Positions 1 to 6,443 of a stretch of 13,012 nucleotides of DNA are shown here, piece after piece. The notes beneath the pieces are model-generated. The model had not been told where the DNA came from and searched no databases. It saw only the letters and a list, made by a program, of their open reading frames with translations. Origin of the DNA: JAGNNV01 sp031412915 (GTDB taxonomy: Bacteria > Acidobacteriota > Vicinamibacteria > Fen-336 > JAGNNV01); NCBI GenBank assembly GCA_031412915.1, contig JANODX010000178.1, forward strand, positions 1 through 13,012, written 5' to 3'. A program made the translations under genes and the position numbers. Every line of letters starts with the position of its first letter. Positions within the stretch are counted from its first letter, which is position 1.

Positions 1-1
1 G

Positions 2-628
2 ATTCCTCACTTCTATCTTCACATCGAAGTCGATGCCGCACCGCTGATCATCTTACGCAAACAAGTGAACGCAGCAGCAACCGATTCAGGTTCCTCGGCT
101 AACAAATACACCATTAACGACTTCATCCTCGCCGCCGCCGCGAAAGCCGCCGCGGCGGTGCCTCAGGTGAATTCGTCTTTCGCCGAAGGTGCCATCATCC
201 AGTACGGGTCGGTAAACCTTTGTGTGGCCGTAGCCGTTGACGATGGACTAGTCACCCCGGTCATTCGCGACGCCCAGTCTCTCAGCCTTCTCCACATCAG
301 CCGCGCCGTGAAGGACCTTGCCGAGCGAGCACGCAGGAAGCGCCTTTCCCCCGATGAATTCGCGGGCGGAACCCTCACGGTTTCCAACCTCGGCGCCTAC
401 GGCATCAACGCCTTCGATGCGATCATCAACCCGCCGCAGGCCGCAATTCTTTCGATCGGAGCAATTGTCGCGAAACCCGTCGTCGATGGGGAAGGAGAAA
501 TCACGGCCGGACAACGCATCGACATCGGCCTGAGTTGCGACCACCGCGTCGTTGATGGCGCCATCGGCGCAGCCTATCTCGCGGAATTTAAGAGAATCAT
601 CGAAAACCCCGCGATCCTGCTTGTGTAG
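2..628 (+). CDS. 2-oxo-acid dehydrogenase E2 component (dihydrolipoamide acyltransferase), 3' part, 5' end outside window
   Basis: This is the catalytic acyltransferase domain of an E2 subunit, which moves an acyl group from lipoamide to CoA in the pyruvate (or related 2-oxo-acid) dehydrogenase complex in the cytoplasm. The frame is open to the left edge and begins IPHFYLHIEVD, the conserved strand that opens the domain, so the GTG at 65 is internal and the lipoyl and E1/E3-binding domains lie outside. Visible hallmarks are the YTINDFILAA segment, DGLVTPVIRDA, GGTLTVSNLGAYG, and near the C-terminus the active-site motif DHRVVDGA with the catalytic His and Asp. The protein ends with the usual short tail about 20 residues later. 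lpd follows after 26 bases, the classic E2-E3 order. Wobble positions are less GC-rich than in genes beyond 1300. Which 2-oxo acid is used cannot be told; pyruvate is the likeliest. Confidence 0.93.
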   Translation: MPHFYLHIEVDAAPLIILRKQVNAAATDSGSSANKYTINDFILAAAAKAAAAVPQVNSSFAEGAIIQYGSVNLCVAVAVDDGLVTPVIRDAQSLSLLHISRAVKDLAERARRKRLSPDEFAGGTLTVSNLGAYGINAFDAIINPPQAAILSIGAIVAKPVVDGEGEITAGQRIDIGLSCDHRVVDGAIGAAYLAEFKRIIENPAILLV

Positions 629-654
629 TCACCGCCCGATTCCGGCACTTCTCA

Positions 655-1398
655 ATGAAATACGATCTAATAGTGATTGGCGGAGGACCGGCTGGATACG
701 TCGGTGCGATCCGCGCCGCCCAGCTTGGCAAAAAAGTCGCCTGCGTTGAATCCGACCGTGCCGGAGGCACCTGTTTGAACTGGGGATGCATTCCGACCAA
801 GGCTCTTCTAAAGAACGCCGAACTCTCCCGCTTTCTCCACGAGCAAGCCGCCGATTTCGGTTTCTCTTTCGATAATCTCACAGTTGACTGGGAAAAAATC
901 ATCGGGCGAAGCCGAAAAGTTTCCGAGCGCCTTGCCGGAGGAATCGAATTTCTCTTCAAAAAAAATAAAATTGATTACATCCGCGGAATCGGAAGCCTCG
1001 TCGGCGAAGGCAACATCCTTGTCACCGCCTCCGACGGAAGCACCGAAACACACGAAGCCTCCGACATTCTCCTTGCGACGGGCTGCACTGCACGCGGATT
1101 GCCCCCGCTGCCGTTCAACGGCACCTCGGTCATCTCGTCAAAAGAAGCCATGATTCTCGAGAGCCGCCCCGACTCGATGATCATCGTCGGCGCCGGCGCC
1201 ATCGGCGTCGAATTTGCCTACTTCTACAACGCCTTCGGCACCGAGGTCACGATCGTCGAAATGCTGGACCACCTTCTGCCGGTCGAGGACACCGAGGTGC
1301 CGTCGGCCTCGAAGGCGAGATGTCGTCAGCCCGCGCGGCCACGTTCGCGAGGGTCCTCCCGGGTGCTAGGTTCGTGGATATCTCGGACATCGCTTTGA
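655..1398 (+). CDS. lpdA: dihydrolipoamide dehydrogenase (E3), 3'-truncated at ~1299
   Basis: E3 reoxidises the dihydrolipoamide of E2 with FAD and NAD+. The N-terminus MKYDLIVIGGGPAGYVGAI is the FAD-binding Rossmann motif (GGGPAG, residues 9-14). Residues 37-49, GGTCLNWGCIPTK, carry the redox-active Cys40/Cys45 pair. LLATG (about residue 140) closes the FAD domain, and IIVGAGAIGVEFA (about 173-185) opens the NAD domain. Lpd similarity runs to EDTEV (residue 215, base 1299); the next 32 residues to the stop at 1398 are Arg/Ser-rich, unlike any lpd, and are the out-of-frame reading of the M24 gene. The rest of the NAD domain, the central domain and the C-terminal dimer domain with the His-Glu dyad are missing (normal length about 460), so the product would be inactive. 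No clear Shine-Dalgarno sequence precedes the ATG. The first 215 codons look intact, which argues for a join rather than slow decay. Confidence 0.9.
   Translation: MKYDLIVIGGGPAGYVGAIRAAQLGKKVACVESDRAGGTCLNWGCIPTKALLKNAELSRFLHEQAADFGFSFDNLTVDWEKIIGRSRKVSERLAGGIEFLFKKNKIDYIRGIGSLVGEGNILVTASDGSTETHEASDILLATGCTARGLPPLPFNGTSVISSKEAMILESRPDSMIIVGAGAIGVEFAYFYNAFGTEVTIVEMLDHLLPVEDTEVPSASKARCRQPARPRSRGSSRVLGSWISRTSL
1293..1303. other. abrupt junction between lpd and M24 peptidase sequence
   Basis: Lpd homology ends at codon 1297-1299 (Val of EDTEV), and M24-like sequence in another frame can be read from about 1299 (AVGLEGEMSS, leading into the linker before the catalytic domain). Left of this point wobble positions are mixed and A-rich runs occur (for example 957-970); right of it third positions are overwhelmingly G or C. 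No insertion sequence, direct repeat or integrase marks the join. It is either an assembly chimera or a deletion/recombination point. Confidence 0.75.
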
Positions 1399-2165
1399 GG
1401 ATGCGCATCGCCAAGACCCGGGAAGAGATCGCCCTCACCCAACGGGCCTATCGGTATTTCGACCGCATCCACGCCTTCGCCCGCGACTACATTCTCGAGC
1501 ACGGCACGAACACCACCGACTATCAGATCGGCCAGGCCCTCTCGCAATTCGGCATCAACCTGCTCATGGCGGACGTGAAGCGCGACGGGAAACCGCACAG
1601 CGCGGTCGGCATCGACGTGACCGGGAACTACGTCCGCACCGGGGTCGCGACCGCCTACCCGCACCCGAACCAGTTCTTCCATTCGAAAGTCCGGCGCGGC
1701 CAGCCGCTTTACGTCAACTGCGACATCCTCCTCGGCGGCTACGGCGGCGAGTGCTATCGGAATTACGTGATCGCGCCCTCGACTCCCGGTCACGAAAGGA
1801 TGTGGCAGGTGGTGGCCGAAACGGTCGAGATCATGGTGGAGAACGTGAAGCCGGGTGCGATCTGCTCGGAGATCGCCTGGAAGGTCCACGAGCACCAGAT
1901 CAAGAACGGGATGCAGGACTTCATCTATCACCGGCCTGGACACGGCCAGGGGCAGAACTACGAGGGCCATCAATCGCCCCATCTCGCCCTCGGCGACGAC
2001 TCCGTGATCGAGGAAGGGATGACTTTCTCCGTCGAGCCGGGCCTCTACGATGAGAAGAACGGGATCGGCATCAATCCCTCGGACCGGCTGCTCGTGCTCA
2101 AGGACCGCTCGGTCCGTATGAGCCGAGTGCCGTTCTCGAAAGAGTGGAGCTTCCTCAAGATCTAA
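1320..2165 (+). CDS. M24-family (Xaa-Pro peptidase/creatinase-like) protein, N-terminal domain missing
   Basis: The sequence matches the 'pita-bread' catalytic domain of M24 metalloenzymes (proline peptidases and creatinase relatives). RMRIAKTREEIAL (residues 27-39) is the linker helix that precedes it. Conserved features are YPHPN (His115, substrate/metal-proximal His), CDILLGGYGGECYRN (135-148), PGHGQG (His208) and FSVEPGLY (Glu239). Two of the five usual metal ligands differ: the second Asp site reads Glu144 with two-residue-shorter spacing, and the last Glu (RIED motif) reads NPSD, with Ser254 in its place. The protein may therefore bind metal differently or not be a peptidase. The roughly 120-residue N-terminal domain is absent: similarity continues upstream of this ATG to about 1299 and stops at the lpd junction, so 1320 is only the first in-frame ATG, not a convincing start. 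The stop overlaps the convergent dehydrogenase gene by 4 bases. Substrate unknown. Confidence 0.82.
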   Translation: MSSARAATFARVLPGARFVDISDIALRMRIAKTREEIALTQRAYRYFDRIHAFARDYILEHGTNTTDYQIGQALSQFGINLLMADVKRDGKPHSAVGIDVTGNYVRTGVATAYPHPNQFFHSKVRRGQPLYVNCDILLGGYGGECYRNYVIAPSTPGHERMWQVVAETVEIMVENVKPGAICSEIAWKVHEHQIKNGMQDFIYHRPGHGQGQNYEGHQSPHLALGDDSVIEEGMTFSVEPGLYDEKNGIGINPSDRLLVLKDRSVRMSRVPFSKEWSFLKI

Positions 2166-3211
2166 TACAGGCGCTCCTCGTCGAGAACGTTCTTGAGGGT
2201 TTCTCCTCGTAGGAATCGCCGAAGATTTTCGCAGAACAGGTCGGTCAGGCGGCCGTTCTCGCGGTCGCTGGTGCTGGCGGAGTGCGGGCTCACGAGAACG
2301 TTGGGCATGGTCCACAGCGGACTGCCTTCGGGGAGCGGCTCCGTGGCAAAGACATCGAGGGCGGCCCCGCCGAGGTGGCCATCACGCAAGGCATCGATCA
2401 TGGCGCCTTCATCCACCAGGGCGCCTCGACCGATATTGATGAGCACGGCTCCCCTCGGGAGAAGCGCGATCTCCTTCTGCCCCAGGACGTGCTCGGTCTC
2501 GTTCGTGTGGGGAGCGGCCAGAACCAGAAACTCCGCCCTTGGAAGCAGAGCTCGGAACGCGGTCGCGGGGTAGAGCTCATCGGCGTGGTGTGCTTCGGGG
2601 TCCTCGTTCGTCATCGAGCGCTTCACACCGATCGCCTTCATGCCGAAGCCTCGGGCCAGGCGCCCCACCTCGCGACCGATCGCCCCATGGCCGAAGATGA
2701 GCACGGTTCGACCGACCAGATCGGTGCCCGCGAAGCGTTCCCAGTCTTTGCGGGCCTGCAGGTCATGCATGCGAAAGAGACCGCGACTGAAGCCGACCAG
2801 GGCCAGAACGCAGAACTCGGCGAGGGGAACGGCGTGGATACCGCTCGCGGTGGTGAAGATCGTGCCCCTCATCCGTTCGTGATACCGGCGGCGGATCACG
2901 AACTGGCCGATGCCTGCGCTCGACGACTGGATCCAGCGAACCCGGGGCGCGAGTTCGGGAAGCTCGGCATCGTTGGTGTAGTCGAAGTCGAAGAGGATGT
3001 CGGCCCGGGCCAGGAAACCCCGCCATAGCGCCTCGCCTTCGGGCGATCGCGGAATCGGAACGCCGCCGTGATCGGCCGCGTATCGTGGCCGGCGAAGCAG
3101 GTCGGGCTCGTAGATCACGTGGACCCGCGCGTCGACCTGCCGGATCCGCTCCACGTGTTCGGGTTCGAGGTAGCTCGCGATGAGGACGGTGAGATGAGGC
3201 CCCTCGGTCAC
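2162..3211 (-). CDS. D-2-hydroxyacid dehydrogenase, probably NADP(H)-preferring
   Basis: A 349-residue member of the D-isomer-specific 2-hydroxyacid dehydrogenase family, which interconverts 2-oxo acids and D-2-hydroxy acids in the cytoplasm. The nucleotide-binding loop is FGHGAIG (173-179). The catalytic triad is visible: Arg262 in NIGRGALVDE, Glu291 in FATEPLP and His310 in SPHSAS. The end of the second Rossmann strand reads VKRSM (196-200), without the Asp typical of NAD enzymes; Lys/Arg/Ser there suggests NADP(H), as in GhrA-type glyoxylate/hydroxypyruvate reductases. The start is a GTG whose last bases overlap the TGA of the upstream oxidoreductase (GTGA), with GGAGGA 9 bases upstream. 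It is the last gene of the minus-strand block. Substrate cannot be read from sequence; glyoxylate, hydroxypyruvate or a sugar-derived 2-oxo acid are candidates. Confidence 0.92.
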   Translation of the reverse strand: MTEGPHLTVLIASYLEPEHVERIRQVDARVHVIYEPDLLRRPRYAADHGGVPIPRSPEGEALWRGFLARADILFDFDYTNDAELPELAPRVRWIQSSSAGIGQFVIRRRYHERMRGTIFTTASGIHAVPLAEFCVLALVGFSRGLFRMHDLQARKDWERFAGTDLVGRTVLIFGHGAIGREVGRLARGFGMKAIGVKRSMTNEDPEAHHADELYPATAFRALLPRAEFLVLAAPHTNETEHVLGQKEIALLPRGAVLINIGRGALVDEGAMIDALRDGHLGGAALDVFATEPLPEGSPLWTMPNVLVSPHSASTSDRENGRLTDLFCENLRRFLRGETLKNVLDEERLY

Positions 3212-4227
3212 TGCACCTGGTCCTCCACCGGGGTGGGGGCCCCCTCGGCCTCGACCGATCGATAGAGCGCCTCCACGACCGCCATGGTGCCGACCGCATC
3301 CGCGATCCCGTACCGGACGGGCTCGCCGGTGAGGACCGCGTCCGCGAAGTGCTCGACCATGAGGCGATAGGAATCCTCCCCCGCGAAGGCGTGCCTCACC
3401 TCGGCGTTACGACCATGCCGTTCGACGATCTCCACCGGTGCGGGGCCCGAAACGAAAACCGAGGAGGCGAACAGGCTCCCGTCGACGCCCACCGCCTCCG
3501 CGAACTCCCGCCGTTCGATGCCGATCGCGCAGTCGAACTGCGCGATCACGCCGCTTTGGAAACGCAGGCTTCCCGCGAGCTGGGTATCCACCCCGGTGGG
3601 ACCAAACGTAGCCCAGGCCTGAACCTCCGTGGGGAGCGTTCCCGCGAGGCGGCGGCTGATGTCCACGCAGTAGCAGCCCACATCCATCAAGGCCCCGCCT
3701 CCGAGGTCGGCGCGCAGGCGGATGTTTTCGGGCCCGGCCAGGCGGAACGTGAAGGCGGACCTGATGGCCCGAAGTTCCCCCACCGCACCTCCCCGCGTCA
3801 TCTCGACGAGTCGGCGGTTTCGCGGATGAAACCGGTACATGAAGGCTTCCATCAGAGTGACGCCGTGGGCGTCCGCCGCGGCCTGCATCTCCAGGCACTC
3901 GCCCACCGAAAGGGCGAGCGGCTTTTCGCACAGGATGTGTTTCTTCCTCTCAGCCGCGCGAATCGCCCATTCCCGGTGAAGTGAGTTGGGAAGGGGGATG
4001 TAGACCGCGTCGATCTCGGGGTCGTCGAGAAGAGCCGCGTATCCCCCATAGTGGCGAGGGACCTTCAGCTCCCGGGCGAAGTCCCCGGCCTGATCGAGAT
4101 CCCGGCTCGCCACCGCCAAAGCCTCGGCGTTGCGCGAGGCCTGGATCGCCGGGATGAGAGAAGTGCGCGCGATCCTTGCGGTGCCGAGAATGCCGAAGCG
4201 AAGTCGATGAGGCAGGGCGGTCGTCAT
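3208..4227 (-). CDS. Gfo/Idh/MocA-family oxidoreductase, dihydrodiol/xylose dehydrogenase-like subgroup
   Basis: A 339-residue NAD(P)-dependent oxidoreductase with an N-terminal Rossmann domain and a C-terminal alpha/beta substrate domain. Motifs: FGILGTARIA (11-20) for the dinucleotide, SR at 41-42 after the second strand (suggesting NADP), CEKPLA (100-105) with the family's catalytic Lys102, LMEAFMYRFHP (125-135), and GGGALMDVGCYCVD (176-189). The MEAFMYRFHP and DVGCY patterns are typical of the subgroup containing D-xylose dehydrogenase, trans-1,2-dihydrodiol dehydrogenase and glucose-fructose oxidoreductase, where Tyr replaces the usual His. The ATG at 4227 is chosen over the in-frame one at 4287 because AAGGAG lies 9 bases upstream and the ATG shares a base with the upstream stop (TGATG). 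The substrate is probably a sugar, polyol or cyclitol derivative, not identifiable here. It is translationally coupled to both neighbours. Confidence 0.92.
   Translation of the reverse strand: MTTALPHRLRFGILGTARIARTSLIPAIQASRNAEALAVASRDLDQAGDFARELKVPRHYGGYAALLDDPEIDAVYIPLPNSLHREWAIRAAERKKHILCEKPLALSVGECLEMQAAADAHGVTLMEAFMYRFHPRNRRLVEMTRGGAVGELRAIRSAFTFRLAGPENIRLRADLGGGALMDVGCYCVDISRRLAGTLPTEVQAWATFGPTGVDTQLAGSLRFQSGVIAQFDCAIGIERREFAEAVGVDGSLFASSVFVSGPAPVEIVERHGRNAEVRHAFAGEDSYRLMVEHFADAVLTGEPVRYGIADAVGTMAVVEALYRSVEAEGAPTPVEDQVQ
3221..3226 (-). promoter_or_regulatory. Shine-Dalgarno for D-2-hydroxyacid dehydrogenase
   Basis: GGAGGA on the minus strand lies 9 bases before the GTG at 3211, inside the end of the preceding gene. 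It supports the GTG start and translational coupling through the GTGA overlap. Confidence 0.7.
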
Positions 4228-5414
4228 CAGAACGGACTCCTTTGTCCAAGAAGATCCCCGTGTGCGCTCAGAGGCAGGTTCACCCACTGTTTCGTCCGGT
4301 GGGAGTGCGTCACCGCGTTGATGATCTCCTGCACTCGCGCGCTCTGGGCGAAGTTGCCCTGATTCACGGGGCCGCCCTCTACGATCTCCGTGCAGAAGTT
4401 ATGCACGAGATTGCCGTAAAAAGCGGTGCTCCAGGGATCGCTTTGCTGGAAGCCGGGAGGAAAGTATTTCGCGGGGATCTCGCGCGGCACGAACTCGACG
4501 GCATCCGGCTTCGCGGTGTGGATGGTCTGGATCACCCCGAACTCCTCCACCAGCCGGACTTTGATGGCGCCTTCCGATCCGAAGACCCGCGCCTCGATGC
4601 CGGGATAGTTCCCCACCGTGACGTAGCTCGACTGCATCGAGAACAACGCGCCGCTCTTCGTCTCTCCCATGAACATGTCGGCGTCGTCGATATTGATTCG
4701 CTCGCGCTCGGCGTCCAGGTTCGTGCGCCGGCGAAAGGGCACCAGGTTGGAGAGAATTCCGACCACCCGCTCGAGGTCGTCGCCCACGCACTCGAGACCG
4801 ATGTCGATGGTGGGCGCCCCATAGCCTTCGAGCGACGAGACGGCAATGCCCTCGCGGGTGGGGTCGACACCCCAGGGCGCCTCGCCCTCGGGTTTGACCT
4901 TGTGGACGCGCTTGTCCATCGGGTTGTCGGGATTCAGCCACTGCGAGTTCTGCTCGTAACCGTTGAAGACGAACGGCCGGCCGATGAAGCCCTCGCGGAT
5001 GAGGTCGAACATGTACATGACCGCAGGCGCATACCGAAAGGTGAGGCCCACCTTGGTCTTGAGTCCTTTCGATTGGGCGATCTGGTGGGCGCGCACGACA
5101 TCGCGATAGTCGTGGCACACCGGTTTCTCGACCAGAACATGCTTCCCCGCCCCAAGGGCCTTGAAGACGAGGTCCTGATGATCGCCGCGGGTGACGATGT
5201 CCACGACATCCAGATCGGACCGGGCGAGAAGTTTGTCGGCGTCGGTCATGACCTCGGCAATGTTGAACTTCCGCGCCCGAGCCTCCGCCACGTCGCGATC
5301 GAGGTCGCAGATCGCCACGACCTCGCTGTAAGGCGATCTCGTGAACCCCGGAAGATGGGCCGACGCCGACCACCGCCCGGCCCCGATGACGCCGACCCGC
5401 AGTTTGCCTTTCAT
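4227..5414 (-). CDS. Gfo/Idh/MocA-family oxidoreductase, larger second paralogue
   Basis: A 395-residue member of the same superfamily as its downstream neighbour but from a different subgroup. The Rossmann motif is VGVIGAGRWS (7-16), followed by AICDLD (34-39; the acidic residue favours NAD), then the RGDHQDL segment (76-82) and VEKPVC (95-100) with catalytic Lys97. The C-terminal domain contains PTIDIGLECVGD (201-212). Here the family's usual D-x-G-x-H pattern reads D204-I-G206-L-E208, so the customary His is Glu. An insertion rich in Asn/Pro/Asp around 156-185 and a C-terminal tail after YGNLVHNFC make it longer than the typical 330-360. The start ATG has no evident Shine-Dalgarno and follows the ATPase gene by 45 bases. 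Its TGA overlaps the next ATG by one base (TGATG), so the two oxidoreductases are made together and may act in sequence on one substrate. Substrate unknown. Confidence 0.9.
   Translation of the reverse strand: MKGKLRVGVIGAGRWSASAHLPGFTRSPYSEVVAICDLDRDVAEARARKFNIAEVMTDADKLLARSDLDVVDIVTRGDHQDLVFKALGAGKHVLVEKPVCHDYRDVVRAHQIAQSKGLKTKVGLTFRYAPAVMYMFDLIREGFIGRPFVFNGYEQNSQWLNPDNPMDKRVHKVKPEGEAPWGVDPTREGIAVSSLEGYGAPTIDIGLECVGDDLERVVGILSNLVPFRRRTNLDAERERINIDDADMFMGETKSGALFSMQSSYVTVGNYPGIEARVFGSEGAIKVRLVEEFGVIQTIHTAKPDAVEFVPREIPAKYFPPGFQQSDPWSTAFYGNLVHNFCTEIVEGGPVNQGNFAQSARVQEIINAVTHSHRTKQWVNLPLSAHGDLLGQRSPF
4237..4242 (-). promoter_or_regulatory. Shine-Dalgarno deciding the start at 4227
   Basis: AAGGAG on the minus strand sits 9 bases before the ATG at 4227, within the last codons of the upstream gene. 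It supports that ATG over the longer in-frame start at 4287. Confidence 0.75.
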
Positions 5415-5459
5415 GGAACCGGCGGGACGTTACCCGAGACCGGGCGCCAGGCGATGGGG

Positions 5460-6443
5460 TCAGGCATGGTGACAGGCCACTTCATGCGGGGTGCTGGAAG
5501 CGCCGAGGTCGCGGAGCATGGGGTCTTCCTGCGCGCAACGTGCGGTCGCAACCGGACAGCGAGTGCGAAACCGGCAGCCGCTCGGCGGATTCGACGGGCT
5601 CGGGACCTCGCCCCGGAGAACGATGCGGATGCGGTCGCGCCCGGCCTCCGGATCGAGGCTTGGAACCGCGGAGAGGAGCGCCTTGGTGTAGGGATGCCGC
5701 GGTCCATCGAAGAGGTCGTCGCACGAGGCGAGTTCCACGATGCGGCCGAGATACATCACGGCCACCCGGTCCGACATATGGCGAACCATGGCGAGATCGT
5801 GCGCGATGAACAGGTAGGTGAGGCCAAGGCGCTCCTTGAGATCGCGCATCAGGTTCACCACCTGCGCGCGAATCGAGACGTCGAGGGCCGAGATCGGCTC
5901 GTCGGCCACCACGAAACGCGGACTGGTGGCGAGGGCGCGCGCGATCCCGATGCGTTGTCGCTGCCCGCCGGAGAACTCGTGCGGATACCGTAGCGCCGCC
6001 GCCGGTTCGAGACCGACCAGGCTCAACAGTTCGCCCACCCGGGCCTCGCGTTCCCTGGCCGTGCCCATACGGTGAATGTCCAGAGGCTCGCGAACGATGC
6101 TGCCCACCGACAGGCGCGGATTGAGCGAGGCGAACGGGCTCTGGAAGATCATCTGCATGTGGCGACGCACCCGACGCAGGCCGGAAGGCGAGAGCGTGCC
6201 GAGATCCTCCCCCGCGAAGCGGACGTGGCCCGACTCTGGCTTCACCAGACGAAGAAGGGCGCGCCCGGTGCTGGACTTCCCGCAGCCGCTCTCCCCCACC
6301 AGGCCCAACGTCTCGCCCTCCGCGATCTCGAAGGTGACGCCGTCGACCGCCTTCACGGTCCCGGTCTTTCCGCGAAGAACGCCCCCCCGCACCGGGAAGT
6401 GCAGACGGAGATCGCGCACCTCCACCAGGGCCTTCGCCTTCAC
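5460..6443 (-). CDS. oligopeptide/dipeptide-type ABC transporter ATPase, OppF/DppF-like
   Basis: The second nucleotide-binding subunit of a family 5 importer, working at the cytoplasmic face of the membrane. Numbered from the GTG at 6443 (327 residues): Walker A GESGCGKSS (50-58), Q-loop Gln101 in FQSPFASLNP, signature SGGQRQR (158-164), Walker B FVVADE (177-182) and H-loop His215. The C-terminal oligopeptide-transporter extension carries RHPYTKALL and four Cys (GCRFRTRCP, ARC, ACHH), the pattern known from Opp/Dpp ATPases that hold an iron-sulfur cluster. A longer reading frame extends to 6539 but would overlap the upstream ATPase by 100 bases. The GTG at 6443 forms a GTGA overlap with that gene's stop and has GGAGGA just upstream, although spacing is short (3 bases); GTG at 6446 is an alternative. 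Segment 17-31 (PVRGGVLRGKTGTVK) is typical of OppF rather than OppD. Confidence 0.94.
   Translation of the reverse strand: MKAKALVEVRDLRLHFPVRGGVLRGKTGTVKAVDGVTFEIAEGETLGLVGESGCGKSSTGRALLRLVKPESGHVRFAGEDLGTLSPSGLRRVRRHMQMIFQSPFASLNPRLSVGSIVREPLDIHRMGTAREREARVGELLSLVGLEPAAALRYPHEFSGGQRQRIGIARALATSPRFVVADEPISALDVSIRAQVVNLMRDLKERLGLTYLFIAHDLAMVRHMSDRVAVMYLGRIVELASCDDLFDGPRHPYTKALLSAVPSLDPEAGRDRIRIVLRGEVPSPSNPPSGCRFRTRCPVATARCAQEDPMLRDLGASSTPHEVACHHA

Noticed and set aside
4228..4287. Longer N-terminus for the smaller Gfo/Idh/MocA enzyme (ATG at 4287)
   Set aside because: The extension would overlap the upstream gene by 60 bases, has no family similarity, and a good Shine-Dalgarno with TGATG coupling marks the ATG at 4227.
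4176..5993. 605-residue open frame on the plus strand
   Set aside because: It is antisense to the Gfo/Idh/MocA and ATPase genes, whose motifs, overlaps and codon use are clear; its Asp/His/Arg/Gly-rich composition is typical of reverse-strand readings in high-GC DNA.
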